Shown piece by piece: positions 41,568 to 51,491 of a stretch of DNA of 64,000 nucleotides. Origin of the DNA: an uncultured Aquimarina sp. (GTDB lineage Bacteria > Bacteroidota > Bacteroidia > Flavobacteriales > Flavobacteriaceae); assembly GCA_947489685.1 (NCBI GenBank), contig CANLEM010000005.1, forward strand, positions 248,001 through 312,000. Direction: 5' to 3'. How positions within the stretch are numbered: the first letter of the stretch is position 1; every line of letters starts with the position of its first letter. Below the pieces are notes generated by a model. The model ran no database searches. It saw only the letters and a program-made list of their open reading frames with translations, and was not told where the DNA came from. Both the position numbers and the translations under genes were made by a program.

Positions 41568-44120
41568 ATGACCAGATTTTTATGTGTATGTATTTTTTTA
41601 TGGGGCGTATCTGTTTTTTCGCAAGAAAAAACAAAATCTATCGTTTTTGAAAATACCCCGCTGTCGCAAGCTATTTCAATAATAGAAAAACAGTACTCGA
41701 TTAAATTTTCTTTTATTGATAATCTGGTAGAAGATAAATTAATATCTGCCAAAATAGATCCATCAGCATCTCTAAGTGATGTAATTCTTCTATTACAACA
41801 AAAGTCATTTCTTAAATTTCAAATAACAGGAGATAATTACGTTACTATTAGCGCTTTTGGTAAAAAAGATACTATCTCTATCTGCGGATATGTTTTGGAT
41901 GAAGAAAATAAACCTCTTAAAGATATAGGAGTATTTTTTAAAGCAATTCGAATCAATAGTACAACAGATGAGAACGGATATTTTGAGCATCCGGGTATAC
42001 CATATAATTCTGCTATATTAATTAGCGCTCCTGGATTTAGGCAAAATGTTCTTAATTCTGAATCTTTTGTAAATGGTGAATGTATTAAAGTATTTTTATC
42101 GCATACCAAAGAAGAAACTCTTGATGCGGTTCTAATTCAAGAATATATCGCCAAGGGTATAACACAGAATAAAAAAATAATCAATATTGATCTAAACGAG
42201 GTTGAAGTTCTTCCGGGAAGAACAGAACCTGATATTTTGCAAAGTGTACAACTTACCCCAGGCGTAAACAATCCAAATGAAACAGCTTCGGGACTATTTG
42301 TACGAGGAAGTACACCTCATCAAAACTTAATTCTCTGGAACGGTATTAAGACCTATCATCAGGGACATTTTTTTGGAATGCTATCTGTTTTTAATCCCTA
42401 CGTAGCCAAAGAAGTTAATTTTTCAAAAAGTGGAGTTAGCGCAAAATATGGGGATCGTATCGCAGGTGTAATCGATATTACTTCCGAAAATGAAATTGCC
42501 AAACGCTTTACAGGAGGCGCTGGTTTTAATATGATTAATGCAGATGTCGTAATTCATACACCAATTATTAAGGATAAAGTATCTCTTCAAATCTCTGGAA
42601 GAAGATCATATACCGATGTTTTGGAAACATTTACGTACAAACAACTCTCAGATCGTGTTTTTCAAAACACTAAGATTGCAGAAACTGTTGCATTAAATGA
42701 TGAAGAAAATGATTTCTTCTATGCCGATTATAATGCCAATCTAATTATACAACCTGCCACTAATCAAAAAATAGAAGTTAATACAATATATAGCAAAAAT
42801 GATCTCGATTTTGAACGAAGTGACGATACGCAATCCTTAAATGATGATCTGGTTACCGAAAATGAAGGGTATAATGTTAAATGGAAAAGTTTTTATAATG
42901 ATAAAGTGTTTTTAGATATAAATGGATATTACACCAAATATCTTTTAAACTATCAATTTATTACAAGAAACTTAGGAAACATCGTTGAGATTGAAAGTAA
43001 AAAGAATAGTGTTCGGGATTATGGAGCTCAATTAAATTTAGATTTTAAGTTTTCTGAATACCAAAGTCTATCCGGAGGATATCAATACTCAAACAATTCG
43101 ATTAGATATGCCTTTGTTACAAGTACGCCTGATTATGAATTGATTCTGGATGAGGACGATCAATTTTTAAATACACATTCGTTCTATTCTGAATATAAGT
43201 TCGAAAATCCCAAAAATATTTACCTCTCTCTTGGATTACGATTTAACCATTATTCTGAGCTTAATAAATCATTTATAGAACCAAGAGTTTTTGTCGAAAA
43301 GCATCTTACCCAAAATTGGACGATTAATAGCAGTGCTGAATATAGAAGTCAGGCCACAAGTCAAATCCAGGAATCGGTAGTAAGCAATTTATCCCTAGAA
43401 AATCAGGTATGGACTCTTGCTAACAATGAACAATTTCCGATAATTTCGAGCTATCAGTTTACATTAGGTAGTAGTTTCAAAAAAAACAAATGGTATTTGG
43501 ATCTAGACGGTTATTATAAACAAATAGATAATATCACATCTCTAACCGCCGGTTTTATAAATCCAATTGATAATACATATCACAATGGTGAAAGTAGAAT
43601 TTTTGGAGTTGATGTATTTCTAAAAAAAAGATTCACAAATTATAAGACCTGGGTAAGTTATTCATTTATAAATACGCGAAATAGGTTTGACGACATCAAT
43701 AATGATGATTTTTTTCCGGGTAATTGGAATATAGAGCACACCGTAAAGTGGTCTCATTTTTATAAGATAAATAATTTTCAATTTTCTTTAGGCTGGCTTT
43801 GGCATACTGGTAAAGCTTTTACCAATATTTCTGGAGTTGATGATTCGGGTGATATAGTAATCTTAGAATTTGGAGAAATTAACAGTAATAATCTCCCGGT
43901 GTATCATAGATTAGATTTTTCTGCTATTTATGATTTTAATATAGGCTCTAATCCTAACACCAAATATCGTTTGGGGTTATCGGTTCTTAACATTTATGAT
44001 CAAAAAAACATTCTAAACCGGGAGTTTAGAACAACAAATTCGTTAAACAATCAACTTATTAACGCTGATGTATTTTCTTTAGGAATTACACCTAATATTA
44101 GTTTTAGAGTATTTTGGTAA
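41568..44120 (+). CDS. TonB-dependent transducer/receptor with STN domain
   Basis: 850 residues. A signal peptide (about 1-19) is followed by an STN domain (about 24-92, FENTPLSQAISIIEKQYSIKFSF), which in FecA-type receptors contacts FecR. A carboxypeptidase regulatory-like domain follows (about 102-170, ICGYVLDEENKPLKDIGV), then a plug (about 200-310: VEVLPGRTEPDILQSVQLTPGVN, GLFVRGSTPHQNLILWNGI) and a barrel ending in ISFRVFW. The ligand is unknown. It should transport a substrate across the outer membrane and activate the sigma factor when occupied. It lacks a SusD partner. Confidence 0.94.
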   Translation: MTRFLCVCIFLWGVSVFSQEKTKSIVFENTPLSQAISIIEKQYSIKFSFIDNLVEDKLISAKIDPSASLSDVILLLQQKSFLKFQITGDNYVTISAFGKKDTISICGYVLDEENKPLKDIGVFFKAIRINSTTDENGYFEHPGIPYNSAILISAPGFRQNVLNSESFVNGECIKVFLSHTKEETLDAVLIQEYIAKGITQNKKIINIDLNEVEVLPGRTEPDILQSVQLTPGVNNPNETASGLFVRGSTPHQNLILWNGIKTYHQGHFFGMLSVFNPYVAKEVNFSKSGVSAKYGDRIAGVIDITSENEIAKRFTGGAGFNMINADVVIHTPIIKDKVSLQISGRRSYTDVLETFTYKQLSDRVFQNTKIAETVALNDEENDFFYADYNANLIIQPATNQKIEVNTIYSKNDLDFERSDDTQSLNDDLVTENEGYNVKWKSFYNDKVFLDINGYYTKYLLNYQFITRNLGNIVEIESKKNSVRDYGAQLNLDFKFSEYQSLSGGYQYSNNSIRYAFVTSTPDYELILDEDDQFLNTHSFYSEYKFENPKNIYLSLGLRFNHYSELNKSFIEPRVFVEKHLTQNWTINSSAEYRSQATSQIQESVVSNLSLENQVWTLANNEQFPIISSYQFTLGSSFKKNKWYLDLDGYYKQIDNITSLTAGFINPIDNTYHNGESRIFGVDVFLKKRFTNYKTWVSYSFINTRNRFDDINNDDFFPGNWNIEHTVKWSHFYKINNFQFSLGWLWHTGKAFTNISGVDDSGDIVILEFGEINSNNLPVYHRLDFSAIYDFNIGSNPNTKYRLGLSVLNIYDQKNILNREFRTTNSLNNQLINADVFSLGITPNISFRVFW

Positions 44121-44175
44121 AACCGAATAGCTATTCTTCCTTTATATTGGATAAAGTAGTTGCTATTGAAAACCA

Positions 44176-44206
44176 AAAAACCGCCTAAACAAAAGGCGGT
44201 TTTTTT
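44176..44206. terminator. Bidirectional terminator between TonB receptor and ndk
   Basis: AAAAACCGCCT and AGGCGGTTTTT pair around AAACAAA. Both strands end in T-runs, which suits the two convergent genes. Confidence 0.92.
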
Positions 44207-44225
44207 ATTGAAAAATATATATTTT

Positions 44226-44645
44226 CTAGAATTGCTCTCTTCCCGAGAAATGAAAAGCACTTTCGATAGCTGCATTCTCATCACTATCACTCCCATGTAC
44301 AGCATTCTCACTGATTGAAGTAGCAAATTTTTTACGAATAGTTCCTTCTGCCGCTTCTTCTGGATTAGTCGCGCCTATTAAAGTTCTAAAATCCTCTACT
44401 GCATTTTCTTTTTCCAAAATAGCAGCTACGATCGGACCACTAGTCATATACTCTACTAGTTCTCCATAAAACGGACGCTCTTTATGCACTGCATAAAATT
44501 CTTTAGCGTCAGCAGTAGTAAGTTGAGTTAATTTCATTGCTACAATTCTAAAACCTGAAGCTGTAATTTGTTCAAGGATTGCACCAATATATCCTTTTCT
44601 TACCGCATCCGGTTTTAACATTGTAAAAGTTCTGTTTGTTGCCAT
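44226..44645 (-). CDS. ndk: Nucleoside-diphosphate kinase
   Basis: 139 residues. Landmarks are [13 protein letters not shown], the catalytic segment [27 protein letters not shown] (His in NAVHGSDS) and [12 protein letters not shown]. It transfers gamma-phosphate between nucleoside di- and triphosphates in the cytoplasm. The sequence is full length and typical of Bacteroidota Ndk. It is convergent with the TonB receptor gene, and 167 bp separate its start from the next leftward gene. Confidence 0.97.
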   Translation of the reverse strand: MATNRTFTMLKPDAVRKGYIGAILEQITASGFRIVAMKLTQLTTADAKEFYAVHKERPFYGELVEYMTSGPIVAAILEKENAVEDFRTLIGATNPEEAAEGTIRKKFATSISENAVHGSDSDENAAIESAFHFSGREQF

Positions 44646-44812
44646 TATAATTTTTTTTTGTCTGCTTCTTATTCAAGAAGATTTTTTTTAATCATTTATC
44701 GGATACCTCCCGATTTCTAAATTTTTGTGCAAAATTAGCTATAAAAGGTTCAAAAACAAGAATTATTAAAAGAAAGTGGTCCAGAGGTAATGATCAAAGA
44801 AGTTGTGACACT

Positions 44813-45850
44813 TTAATTTTTTGGATATCGTTTCTTATATTCTTGTAATATAACACCATTTTTTCCTCTCATTTGCATAGTAACATCGTACGTATCAAGA
44901 TTAAATTTTAATACTCCATAACTCGGGGTAGCTACTACTCTACCAATTCTAAACCTATTCGATTCTCCCTTAAAATTTGAGTATGCATGAGTTAACCCAC
45001 TGGATGTAAAATCTATTAATGGATATTTTAGTTTCTTAATTTTGGTAATCGAAAATTCAGAAATATGACGATCTCCACTTAAAATAATCGCATTTCTAAC
45101 ACCCTTGGTAACCAGTAAACGCTTAAGTCGTTCTACTTCATGAGGAAAATTACCCCAGGTCTCAAAACCATGTTCTGATGATAAGAACTGGATACTACTT
45201 ACGATAACTACAAAATCAGAATAATTGGATGCTAATTCATTCTCTAACCATTTCCATTGTTGATCTCCTAATATAGTACCTTCGTTATTCATATACGGAT
45301 CGTATCTTCTGTTTTCGTCATCACTTTTTTTCAAAGGCGATCTAAAATATCTCGTATCAAGAATAATCACTTTTATACTTCCCTTTTCTATTTCGAATAC
45401 TTTAGAGGTATATATCCCTTCTTGCATTCGTGCTGGATCATTCTGGGATATACCCATAAAATTCAAAAATAATTGCTGACTTTTCTTCTTCATCTCCCAT
45501 TCTGCGCCAGCATCATTTATACCATAATCATGGTCATCCCAAGTTCCCATAATAGGAATTAGTTCTTTTAGTTTTCTATAATCAGGATTATTATTTTGAA
45601 TAGTGTATTCTTCTTCAACTTTGGCCATATCTCCAGAATCAGCATATATATTATCCCCGCCCCAAACGAATATGTTAGGCTTTTGATTTATAATATCTTT
45701 CCAAAAGGGTTGAGGGCTATCTTGCATATTACAACTTCCAAAAGCTATGACAAAATCATCTATGCTTGTTGTTTTATCTGTTTGAGTAAAAACCGATTGT
45801 ATTATTACTATGCTTAACAGGAAAAGGATTTTTATATTTTTCATTGACAT
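44813..45850 (-). CDS. PhoD-like metallophosphatase (alkaline phosphatase D family)
   Basis: 345 residues with a signal peptide (MKNIKILFLLSIVIIQSVFTQ; the ATG at 45844 is an alternative start two codons in). The PhoD-type metal-binding segments are visible: IAFGSCNMQDSPQPFW, FVWGGDNIYADSGD, MGTWDDHDYGINDAGAEW and a C-terminal AIILSGDRHISEF. It is probably a secreted or periplasmic phosphodiesterase or phosphatase. Substrate unknown. The gene stands alone and diverges from nrnA. Confidence 0.92.
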   Translation of the reverse strand: MSMKNIKILFLLSIVIIQSVFTQTDKTTSIDDFVIAFGSCNMQDSPQPFWKDIINQKPNIFVWGGDNIYADSGDMAKVEEEYTIQNNNPDYRKLKELIPIMGTWDDHDYGINDAGAEWEMKKKSQQLFLNFMGISQNDPARMQEGIYTSKVFEIEKGSIKVIILDTRYFRSPLKKSDDENRRYDPYMNNEGTILGDQQWKWLENELASNYSDFVVIVSSIQFLSSEHGFETWGNFPHEVERLKRLLVTKGVRNAIILSGDRHISEFSITKIKKLKYPLIDFTSSGLTHAYSNFKGESNRFRIGRVVATPSYGVLKFNLDTYDVTMQMRGKNGVILQEYKKRYPKN

Positions 45851-45923
45851 TTACTAAGGAATTCCTACAAAATTAAGTGATCTAATATTACCAAAATATT
45901 ATTTATTGTATCTTCGCTCACTT

Positions 45924-46931
45924 ATGAATATCAAAGAAGTAAAGGAGTTATTAAGCACTCCCAAAAACATAGTGGTTACTGCTCACAAAAATCCGGATGG
46001 AGATGCAATAGGTTCTTCTTTAGCCTTACATCATTATCTATTATCTCTTGGTCATCGATCAACAGTTATAATGCCAAATGAGTATCCCGATTTTCTGAAA
46101 TGGATTCCTGGCGAAAATCATATTATAAAACATAGTACCGATACAGAAATAGCACAATCCACAATTAGAGAAGCGGATCTTATTTTTACGCTTGATTATA
46201 ATTTATTATCACGAAGTGGGCAAATGGAAAGCGATTTAAGCCAGTCCGAAGCTATATTTCTTATGATTGATCACCATCAACAGCCAGATGACTATGCAAA
46301 ATATATATATAGTGATACAACTATGAGTTCTACGTGCCAAATGGTGTATCATTTTATAGAAAAATTAGATCACCTTGAGTTCATAACTCCTGAGATTGCA
46401 ACTTGTATTTATGTAGGAATTATGACTGATACTGGTTCGTTCAGGTTTAGATCAACCACAAGTACAACTCATAGAGTGGTGGCTGATCTTATCGACAAAG
46501 GTGCAGATAATACTAGGATTCATGAAAATATTTATGATACTAATACAATATCCAGATTACAATTAAAAGGAGTTGCCCTAAATAACCTTAAAGTATTACC
46601 CGAATATAAAACAGCTTACATTTCTTTATCACAATCCGAGTTGGATCAAAACAAATTTAAAAAAGGAGATACTGAAGGTTTTGTTAATCTAGGTTTATCA
46701 ATAAATGGGATAAAATTTGCTGCCATTTTTATTGAAAATAAAAAAGAAGGAATTATCAAAATTTCACTTCGCTCTAAAGGTGATTTTTCTGTTAATGAAT
46801 TTTCAAGAGATCATTTTGAAGGAGGAGGACATCATAATGCCGCTGGAGGCAAAAGTAATCTCTCTCTATCGGATACAATTGATAAATTTATTAGTATCTT
46901 ACCATCTTATAAAAATGTCCTGAATCAATGA
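45924..46931 (+). CDS. nrnA: DHH-family phosphoesterase (NrnA-like oligoribonuclease/pAp phosphatase)
   Basis: 335 residues from the ATG at 45924 (MNIKEVKELL); a TTG six codons upstream is unlikely. The DHH motifs are intact: VTAHKNPDGDAIGSSLAL, the LDYN segment, LMIDHHQQPDDYA (DHH) and TDTGSFRFRSTTSTTHRV. The C-terminal DHHA1 domain ends in the glycine-rich FEGGGHHNAAGG. It degrades nano-RNA or dephosphorylates 3'-phosphoadenosine 5'-phosphate. The gldI gene begins within its last codons (4-bp overlap). Confidence 0.93.
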   Translation: MNIKEVKELLSTPKNIVVTAHKNPDGDAIGSSLALHHYLLSLGHRSTVIMPNEYPDFLKWIPGENHIIKHSTDTEIAQSTIREADLIFTLDYNLLSRSGQMESDLSQSEAIFLMIDHHQQPDDYAKYIYSDTTMSSTCQMVYHFIEKLDHLEFITPEIATCIYVGIMTDTGSFRFRSTTSTTHRVVADLIDKGADNTRIHENIYDTNTISRLQLKGVALNNLKVLPEYKTAYISLSQSELDQNKFKKGDTEGFVNLGLSINGIKFAAIFIENKKEGIIKISLRSKGDFSVNEFSRDHFEGGGHHNAAGGKSNLSLSDTIDKFISILPSYKNVLNQ

Positions 46932-47479
46932 GAACAATTCTTTACCTGATTGGTCTTTTCTTATTATTCTTTTCTTGTAAGGCTCCAGAAGCCAGAAGAC
47001 CTGTAAGTATAAAATCCGGTTCCTTTATCAATGAATCTATTAATCGAAATAAGCAACTTGCTGCCAAACAAGAAGCTAGAATTCAAAAGATCATGGATCA
47101 GGATACTATAAATCAATATATAACTTCTAAAGGAGGTTTCTGGTACTATTACAATAAAAAAGATACCGTATCCACCAACACACCAAAATTTGGAGACATT
47201 GTAAACTTCAATTACAATGTAAAAGATCTAGATGGAAATCTTATTTATTCTGAAGAAGAGCTAAAAACCATCGATTATCGTATTGATAAAGAAGAACTTT
47301 TTTTAGGATTAAGAGAAGGGTTAAAATTAATGAAAGAAGGTGAAATAGTTACGTTCTTGTTTCCTTCTTACCAAGCATATGGATATTATGGTGATGATGA
47401 TAAGATTGGGACAAATATTCCGTTAATAAGTGAAGTAACATTAAATAAAATTACAAAAGAATCAACAACAGAAAATTAA
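46928..47479 (+). CDS. gldI: Gliding-motility peptidyl-prolyl isomerase GldI
   Basis: 183 residues: a lipoprotein signal (LLFFSCKA, Cys17), a helical stretch (about 35-65) and an FKBP domain (about 85-178, GDIVNFNYNVKDLDGNLIYS, EGLKLMKEGEIVTFLFPSYQAYGYYGDD). GldI is found in gliding flavobacteria and helps fold gliding/type IX secretion components in the periplasm. It overlaps the nrnA-like gene and is followed 13 bp later by another PPIase, so the cluster may be a periplasmic folding unit. Confidence 0.9.
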   Translation: MRTILYLIGLFLLFFSCKAPEARRPVSIKSGSFINESINRNKQLAAKQEARIQKIMDQDTINQYITSKGGFWYYYNKKDTVSTNTPKFGDIVNFNYNVKDLDGNLIYSEEELKTIDYRIDKEELFLGLREGLKLMKEGEIVTFLFPSYQAYGYYGDDDKIGTNIPLISEVTLNKITKESTTEN

Positions 47480-47492
47480 TTTAGTATTTAAA

Positions 47493-48647
47493 ATGAGAAC
47501 ATTAAATCTTTTATTCTTAGCTATCATTTCTTTAGCTTTTAACAGTTGCGATGAAAAATATCCCGATTTACAAGATGGTATTTATGCCGAAATAGTAACA
47601 AATCAGGGAACTACCGTAGCAAAATTACATCACGACTTAACACCAATCACAGTAGCCAACTTTGTAGCTTTGGCAGAAGGCACCCACTCTATGGTTGATA
47701 GTGTTTATGTTGGTAAAAAATTCTATAACGGAACAATTTTTCATCGAATTATCAAAGATTTTATGATCCAAGGAGGAGATCCTTTGGGTACAGGATCTGG
47801 TGATCCGGGGTACAAATTTCCTGATGAAATTGTGGATTCTCTTTCTCATAAATCGAAAGGTATTTTATCTATGGCCAATTCAGGTCCTAATACTAATGGG
47901 AGTCAGTTTTTTATTACGCTTAAGGAAACACCTTGGTTAAATGGGAAGCATACTGTATTTGGAGAAATCGTTATTGGACAAGACATCGTAGATAGTATTG
48001 GAGTAACCAAAACTGGAGCCAGAGATAAGCCCGTTAGCGAAGTAAAAATGCTTGAAGTAAATATCATTCGTAAAGGTAAAGACGCAAAAGCTTTTGATGC
48101 CAATGGTATTTTTACTGAGGCATTGAAAAAAATTGAAGAAGAAAAAATTGAAAAAGAGAAATTACTAAAAGAGCGAGGTGATGCTATTGCTAAAAAATTC
48201 AACGAATTAAAAGCAACTGCTACAAAACTTGAAAGTGGTTTAGAAATTGCATTTATTACTAAGGGAGATGGGGTAAAACCTAAACCAACAGATATAGTAA
48301 ATGTAAACTATGCCGGGTATTTTACAGACGGAAGAGCATTTGACACAAATATTCGTGAAAAAGCTGAAGAGTTCGGAATTTTAAGAGCTAATGGTCGTTA
48401 TGTCCCGGTTCCAATGCCATACTCTCCTGAAGCCAGAATGATCCCTGGATTTAAAGAAGGAGCGCAACAAATGAACGTGGGTGACAAAGCTGTACTTTTC
48501 CTTCCTTCTCACCTTGCCTATGGTGAACGAGGAGGTGGACCAATACCACCAAACGCAGATTTAATATTTGAACTCGAAATTTTAGAGATTCAAAATCAAG
48601 ATAACGCTCCTCAAGGACATTCAAAAGATGATGGACACGGACATTAA
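47493..48647 (+). CDS. Cyclophilin-FKBP fusion peptidyl-prolyl isomerase lipoprotein
   Basis: 384 residues with a lipoprotein signal (LAFNSCDE, Cys19). The first enzyme domain is a cyclophilin (about 28-195) with FHRIIKDFMIQGGDP and MANSGPNTNGSQFFITLKETPWLNGKHTVFG. A Lys/Glu helical linker follows (about 205-245). The second domain is an FKBP (about 250-372) with VNVNYAGYFTDGRAFDT, GFKEGAQQMNVGDKAVLFLPSHLAYGERGGG and IPPNADLIFELEIL. The protein ends in a His-rich tail (GHSKDDGHGH). Dual-family immunophilins are known from some Bacteroidota and protists. It is in line with gldI and followed by a terminator. Confidence 0.93.
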   Translation: MRTLNLLFLAIISLAFNSCDEKYPDLQDGIYAEIVTNQGTTVAKLHHDLTPITVANFVALAEGTHSMVDSVYVGKKFYNGTIFHRIIKDFMIQGGDPLGTGSGDPGYKFPDEIVDSLSHKSKGILSMANSGPNTNGSQFFITLKETPWLNGKHTVFGEIVIGQDIVDSIGVTKTGARDKPVSEVKMLEVNIIRKGKDAKAFDANGIFTEALKKIEEEKIEKEKLLKERGDAIAKKFNELKATATKLESGLEIAFITKGDGVKPKPTDIVNVNYAGYFTDGRAFDTNIREKAEEFGILRANGRYVPVPMPYSPEARMIPGFKEGAQQMNVGDKAVLFLPSHLAYGERGGGPIPPNADLIFELEILEIQNQDNAPQGHSKDDGHGH

Positions 48648-48665
48648 AACATAAAAGTGTTTAAC

Positions 48666-48707
48666 AAAAAACTGCTTAAGGCTATATGCATTAAGCAGTT
48701 TTTTTAT
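48666..48707 (+). terminator. Terminator of the PPIase cluster
   Basis: AAAAACTGCTTAA (48666-48678) and TTAAGCAGTTTTT (48691-48703) form a 13-bp stem, continuing into a T-run. Confidence 0.9.
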
Positions 48708-48746
48708 TTTAAATAAAGGAATTATTATGTATACTATAATAGTATA

Positions 48747-50207
48747 TTATTTTTTTGGAATCTTTTTAAGAGTTTCGAGAACAAATTTCCAATATTTCTG
48801 CACAGACGATATACTCGCTCTTTCATCAGGAGAATGCGCTCCCAAAATTGTTGGACCAAAAGAGATCATATCCATATCAGGATAATTTTGCCCCAAAATC
48901 CCACATTCCAGCCCAGCATGACACGCAGCAACATGTGCTCTTTCTTGATGTAACTCTAGATATAAAGCATCCATCACCTTCAAAATAGGAGAATTCATAT
49001 TTGGTGCCCATCCAGGATAATCACCACTAGTAGTTACATCGCAACCTACAAGTTCAAAAGTAGCTCTCAGCTTATTTACCAAATCGGATTTAGAAGACTC
49101 AACACTACTTCTAGTTAAACATTCTATGGCTATTTCACCATTTCCAATAGTTACTTTGGCTATATTATTAGATGTTTCTACCAGATCCGAAATAGAAGCA
49201 CTCATCGTATACACCCCATTGTGAGCAGCGTACAATGCCTTTACTATTCCTTCCTGTACCCCCAACTCCATTACATTTTGAGGTACGTCGGTTTTATTTA
49301 CCTCTATATCTAATTTGGGCTCTGTAATAACCAGTTCGGTTTTAATAGTTTTGATTAATTCATTCATCTCAAACTCAAAAGCTTCTTGCTGTATTCCATC
49401 TACAGCAATTAAGGCAAAACTCTCTCTAGGAATTGCATTTCTTAAGCTTCCTCCTTTGACTTCACTTACTTGTAAACCAAAATTTTCGAAACCATCAAAA
49501 AGTAATCGATTCATAATTTTATTGGCATTTCCCAATCCTTTATGAATATCCATTCCTGAATGCCCGCCATTAAGTCCTTTAACCGAAATAGTATATCCTA
49601 TTTTTCCTTCAGCAATTGCTTCCTCTTTATATGTTCTTTTTGCGGTTACATCAATTCCTCCAGCACATCCAACACCTATCTCATCATCTTCTTCGGTATC
49701 TAGGTTTAATAAGATATCTCCTTTCAGCCAGCCTCCTTCAAGTCCCATCGCTCCAGTCATACCGGTTTCTTCATCTATGGTAAATAATGCTTCAATAGCC
49801 GGATGTGCAAGCTCTTTTGATTCTAAAATGGCCATAATTGTAGCTACCCCTAATCCATTATCAGCACCTAGTGTAGTTCCTTTGGCTCTTACCCAATCAT
49901 TATCAATATACATTTCTATACCTTGGGTATCAAAATCAAACTGCGTATCGGCATTTTTTTGATGAACCATATCCAGGTGAGATTGCATTACAACGGTTTT
50001 TCGATCTTCCATTCCCGATGTTGCAGCTTTTTTAATTAGTACATTGCCTACCGCATCAATCTCTGTTGCCAATCCAAGAGATTCTCCAAAATTTTTCATA
50101 AACGCTATTACTCTCTCTTCTTTTTTAGAAGGACGGGGTACAGCATTTAAATCTGCAAATTTATTCCAAAGTGCTTTGGGTTCTAGATTTCTTATTTCTG
50201 AATTCAT
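48747..50207 (-). CDS. pepD: Aminoacyl-histidine dipeptidase (M20 family)
   Basis: 486 residues from the ATG at 50207 (MNSEIRNLEPKALWNKF). The metal-binding motifs of the M20 family are visible: VVMQSHLDMVHQKN, TLGADNGLGVATIMAI, FTIDEETGMTGAMGLE, LNLDTEEDDEIGVGCAGG and a late HAACHAGLECGILG. It hydrolyses Xaa-His and other unusual dipeptides such as carnosine in the cytoplasm. The frame could extend 8 codons further, but that segment lacks homology to the family N-terminus. It faces the PPIase genes. Confidence 0.95.
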   Translation of the reverse strand: MNSEIRNLEPKALWNKFADLNAVPRPSKKEERVIAFMKNFGESLGLATEIDAVGNVLIKKAATSGMEDRKTVVMQSHLDMVHQKNADTQFDFDTQGIEMYIDNDWVRAKGTTLGADNGLGVATIMAILESKELAHPAIEALFTIDEETGMTGAMGLEGGWLKGDILLNLDTEEDDEIGVGCAGGIDVTAKRTYKEEAIAEGKIGYTISVKGLNGGHSGMDIHKGLGNANKIMNRLLFDGFENFGLQVSEVKGGSLRNAIPRESFALIAVDGIQQEAFEFEMNELIKTIKTELVITEPKLDIEVNKTDVPQNVMELGVQEGIVKALYAAHNGVYTMSASISDLVETSNNIAKVTIGNGEIAIECLTRSSVESSKSDLVNKLRATFELVGCDVTTSGDYPGWAPNMNSPILKVMDALYLELHQERAHVAACHAGLECGILGQNYPDMDMISFGPTILGAHSPDERASISSVQKYWKFVLETLKKIPKK

Positions 50208-50310
50208 GAGTGTATTATTGTATTTTCGCAAATGTACTATATTAAGATAATCTTAAACACAATGATATATTAAAAGTTGTAGTTTTACCAATGTATTCTA
50301 TTTTTATCGT

Positions 50311-51387
50311 ATGCAATCCAAAACAAAACTATATCTCGCTATATTATTACCCATTCAGGTAATATTCATTAAGATTATTTCTTTTTTTCCAGAAATTATA
50401 GAACGATTTTATAGTAATGGCATTTTTGTGTATACTTCCAAAATACTGAGGTACGTTTTTGGATGGATTCCGTTTTCTTTTGGAGATATATTATATTCGA
50501 TATTGATTATTATGCTGATTAGATTCTTCTTCCAAAAAGTATTCAGGAAAAAAGTGATTTGGAAAGAGGTATTATTAGACATTGGCGCTACTCTATCTAT
50601 TGTATACGCCTCTTTTCATATTCTTTGGGGAATGAATTATTATCGATTACCATTACATGAAATATTAAAAATAGACGACCAATATACTGAACAGGAACTC
50701 ATTAAAGTCACAAACGAATTAATTGTTCAAGCAAATTCATTACATAAAGCATTAGAACCAAACGATTCTATCAGTGTTAAAATGCCATATTCTAAAGAAG
50801 AAGTTTTTCAAAAAACAATACCCGCTTATGATCAATTAAATAAAATTTTTCCTGAATTAAACTACCATCCAAAGAGTATTAAAAAATCTTTATTAAGCGT
50901 ACCTCTTACATATATGGGGTTTAGTGGGTATCTAAATCCAATTACTAATGAGGCTCAAATAAACGGACTAATTTTAAATTACAAAGCTCCGACAACCAGT
51001 TGCCATGAAGAAGCCCATCAACTTGGATTTGCCAAAGAAAATGAAGCCAATTTTATTGCAGCTCTAACTACAATGAATTATAGTGACCCCTATTTTAATT
51101 ATAGTGGCACCACTTTCGCCCTTAAATTTTGTATAAATGATCTTTACCTACGAAATGAAGAAAAAGCTATTTGTTTGATTGAAAAACTAAGGCCAGGAAT
51201 TAGAAAAAATTATCGGGAAGTAAATGAATTTTGGGAATCTTATGAAAATCCTTTAGAACCGATTTTTAAAAGCACGTACGATAGTTATCTAAAAGCCAAT
51301 AATCAACCCGACGGCATTGAGACTTACAGCTATGTAGTTGCCTTATTAGTAAATTATTACAAAACAAACCCGATCGTATCCAAATAG
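50311..51387 (+). CDS. DUF3810 family membrane zinc metallopeptidase
   Basis: 358 residues. Three membrane segments lie in the first 110 residues. The HExxH-type motif SCHEEAHQLGFAKENEANFIA lies in the C-terminal half, a pattern of DUF3810 peptidases where the downstream Glu of EANF would be a third ligand. The N-terminal LAILLPIQVIFIKIISFFPEIIERFYSNGIF is typical of the family. The active site would face the periplasm. Substrate unknown. The gene stands alone between divergent pepD and the amidohydrolases. Confidence 0.9.
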   Translation: MQSKTKLYLAILLPIQVIFIKIISFFPEIIERFYSNGIFVYTSKILRYVFGWIPFSFGDILYSILIIMLIRFFFQKVFRKKVIWKEVLLDIGATLSIVYASFHILWGMNYYRLPLHEILKIDDQYTEQELIKVTNELIVQANSLHKALEPNDSISVKMPYSKEEVFQKTIPAYDQLNKIFPELNYHPKSIKKSLLSVPLTYMGFSGYLNPITNEAQINGLILNYKAPTTSCHEEAHQLGFAKENEANFIAALTTMNYSDPYFNYSGTTFALKFCINDLYLRNEEKAICLIEKLRPGIRKNYREVNEFWESYENPLEPIFKSTYDSYLKANNQPDGIETYSYVVALLVNYYKTNPIVSK

Positions 51388-51491
51388 GTTCAAGGCACAT
51401 TAGTTTAGCTGTTAAATAATTCCCAATTTTCGAACTATTTTTACTCCAACAACTATCTTTAAAATCGATTCAAACACTTTACACAATTTCT

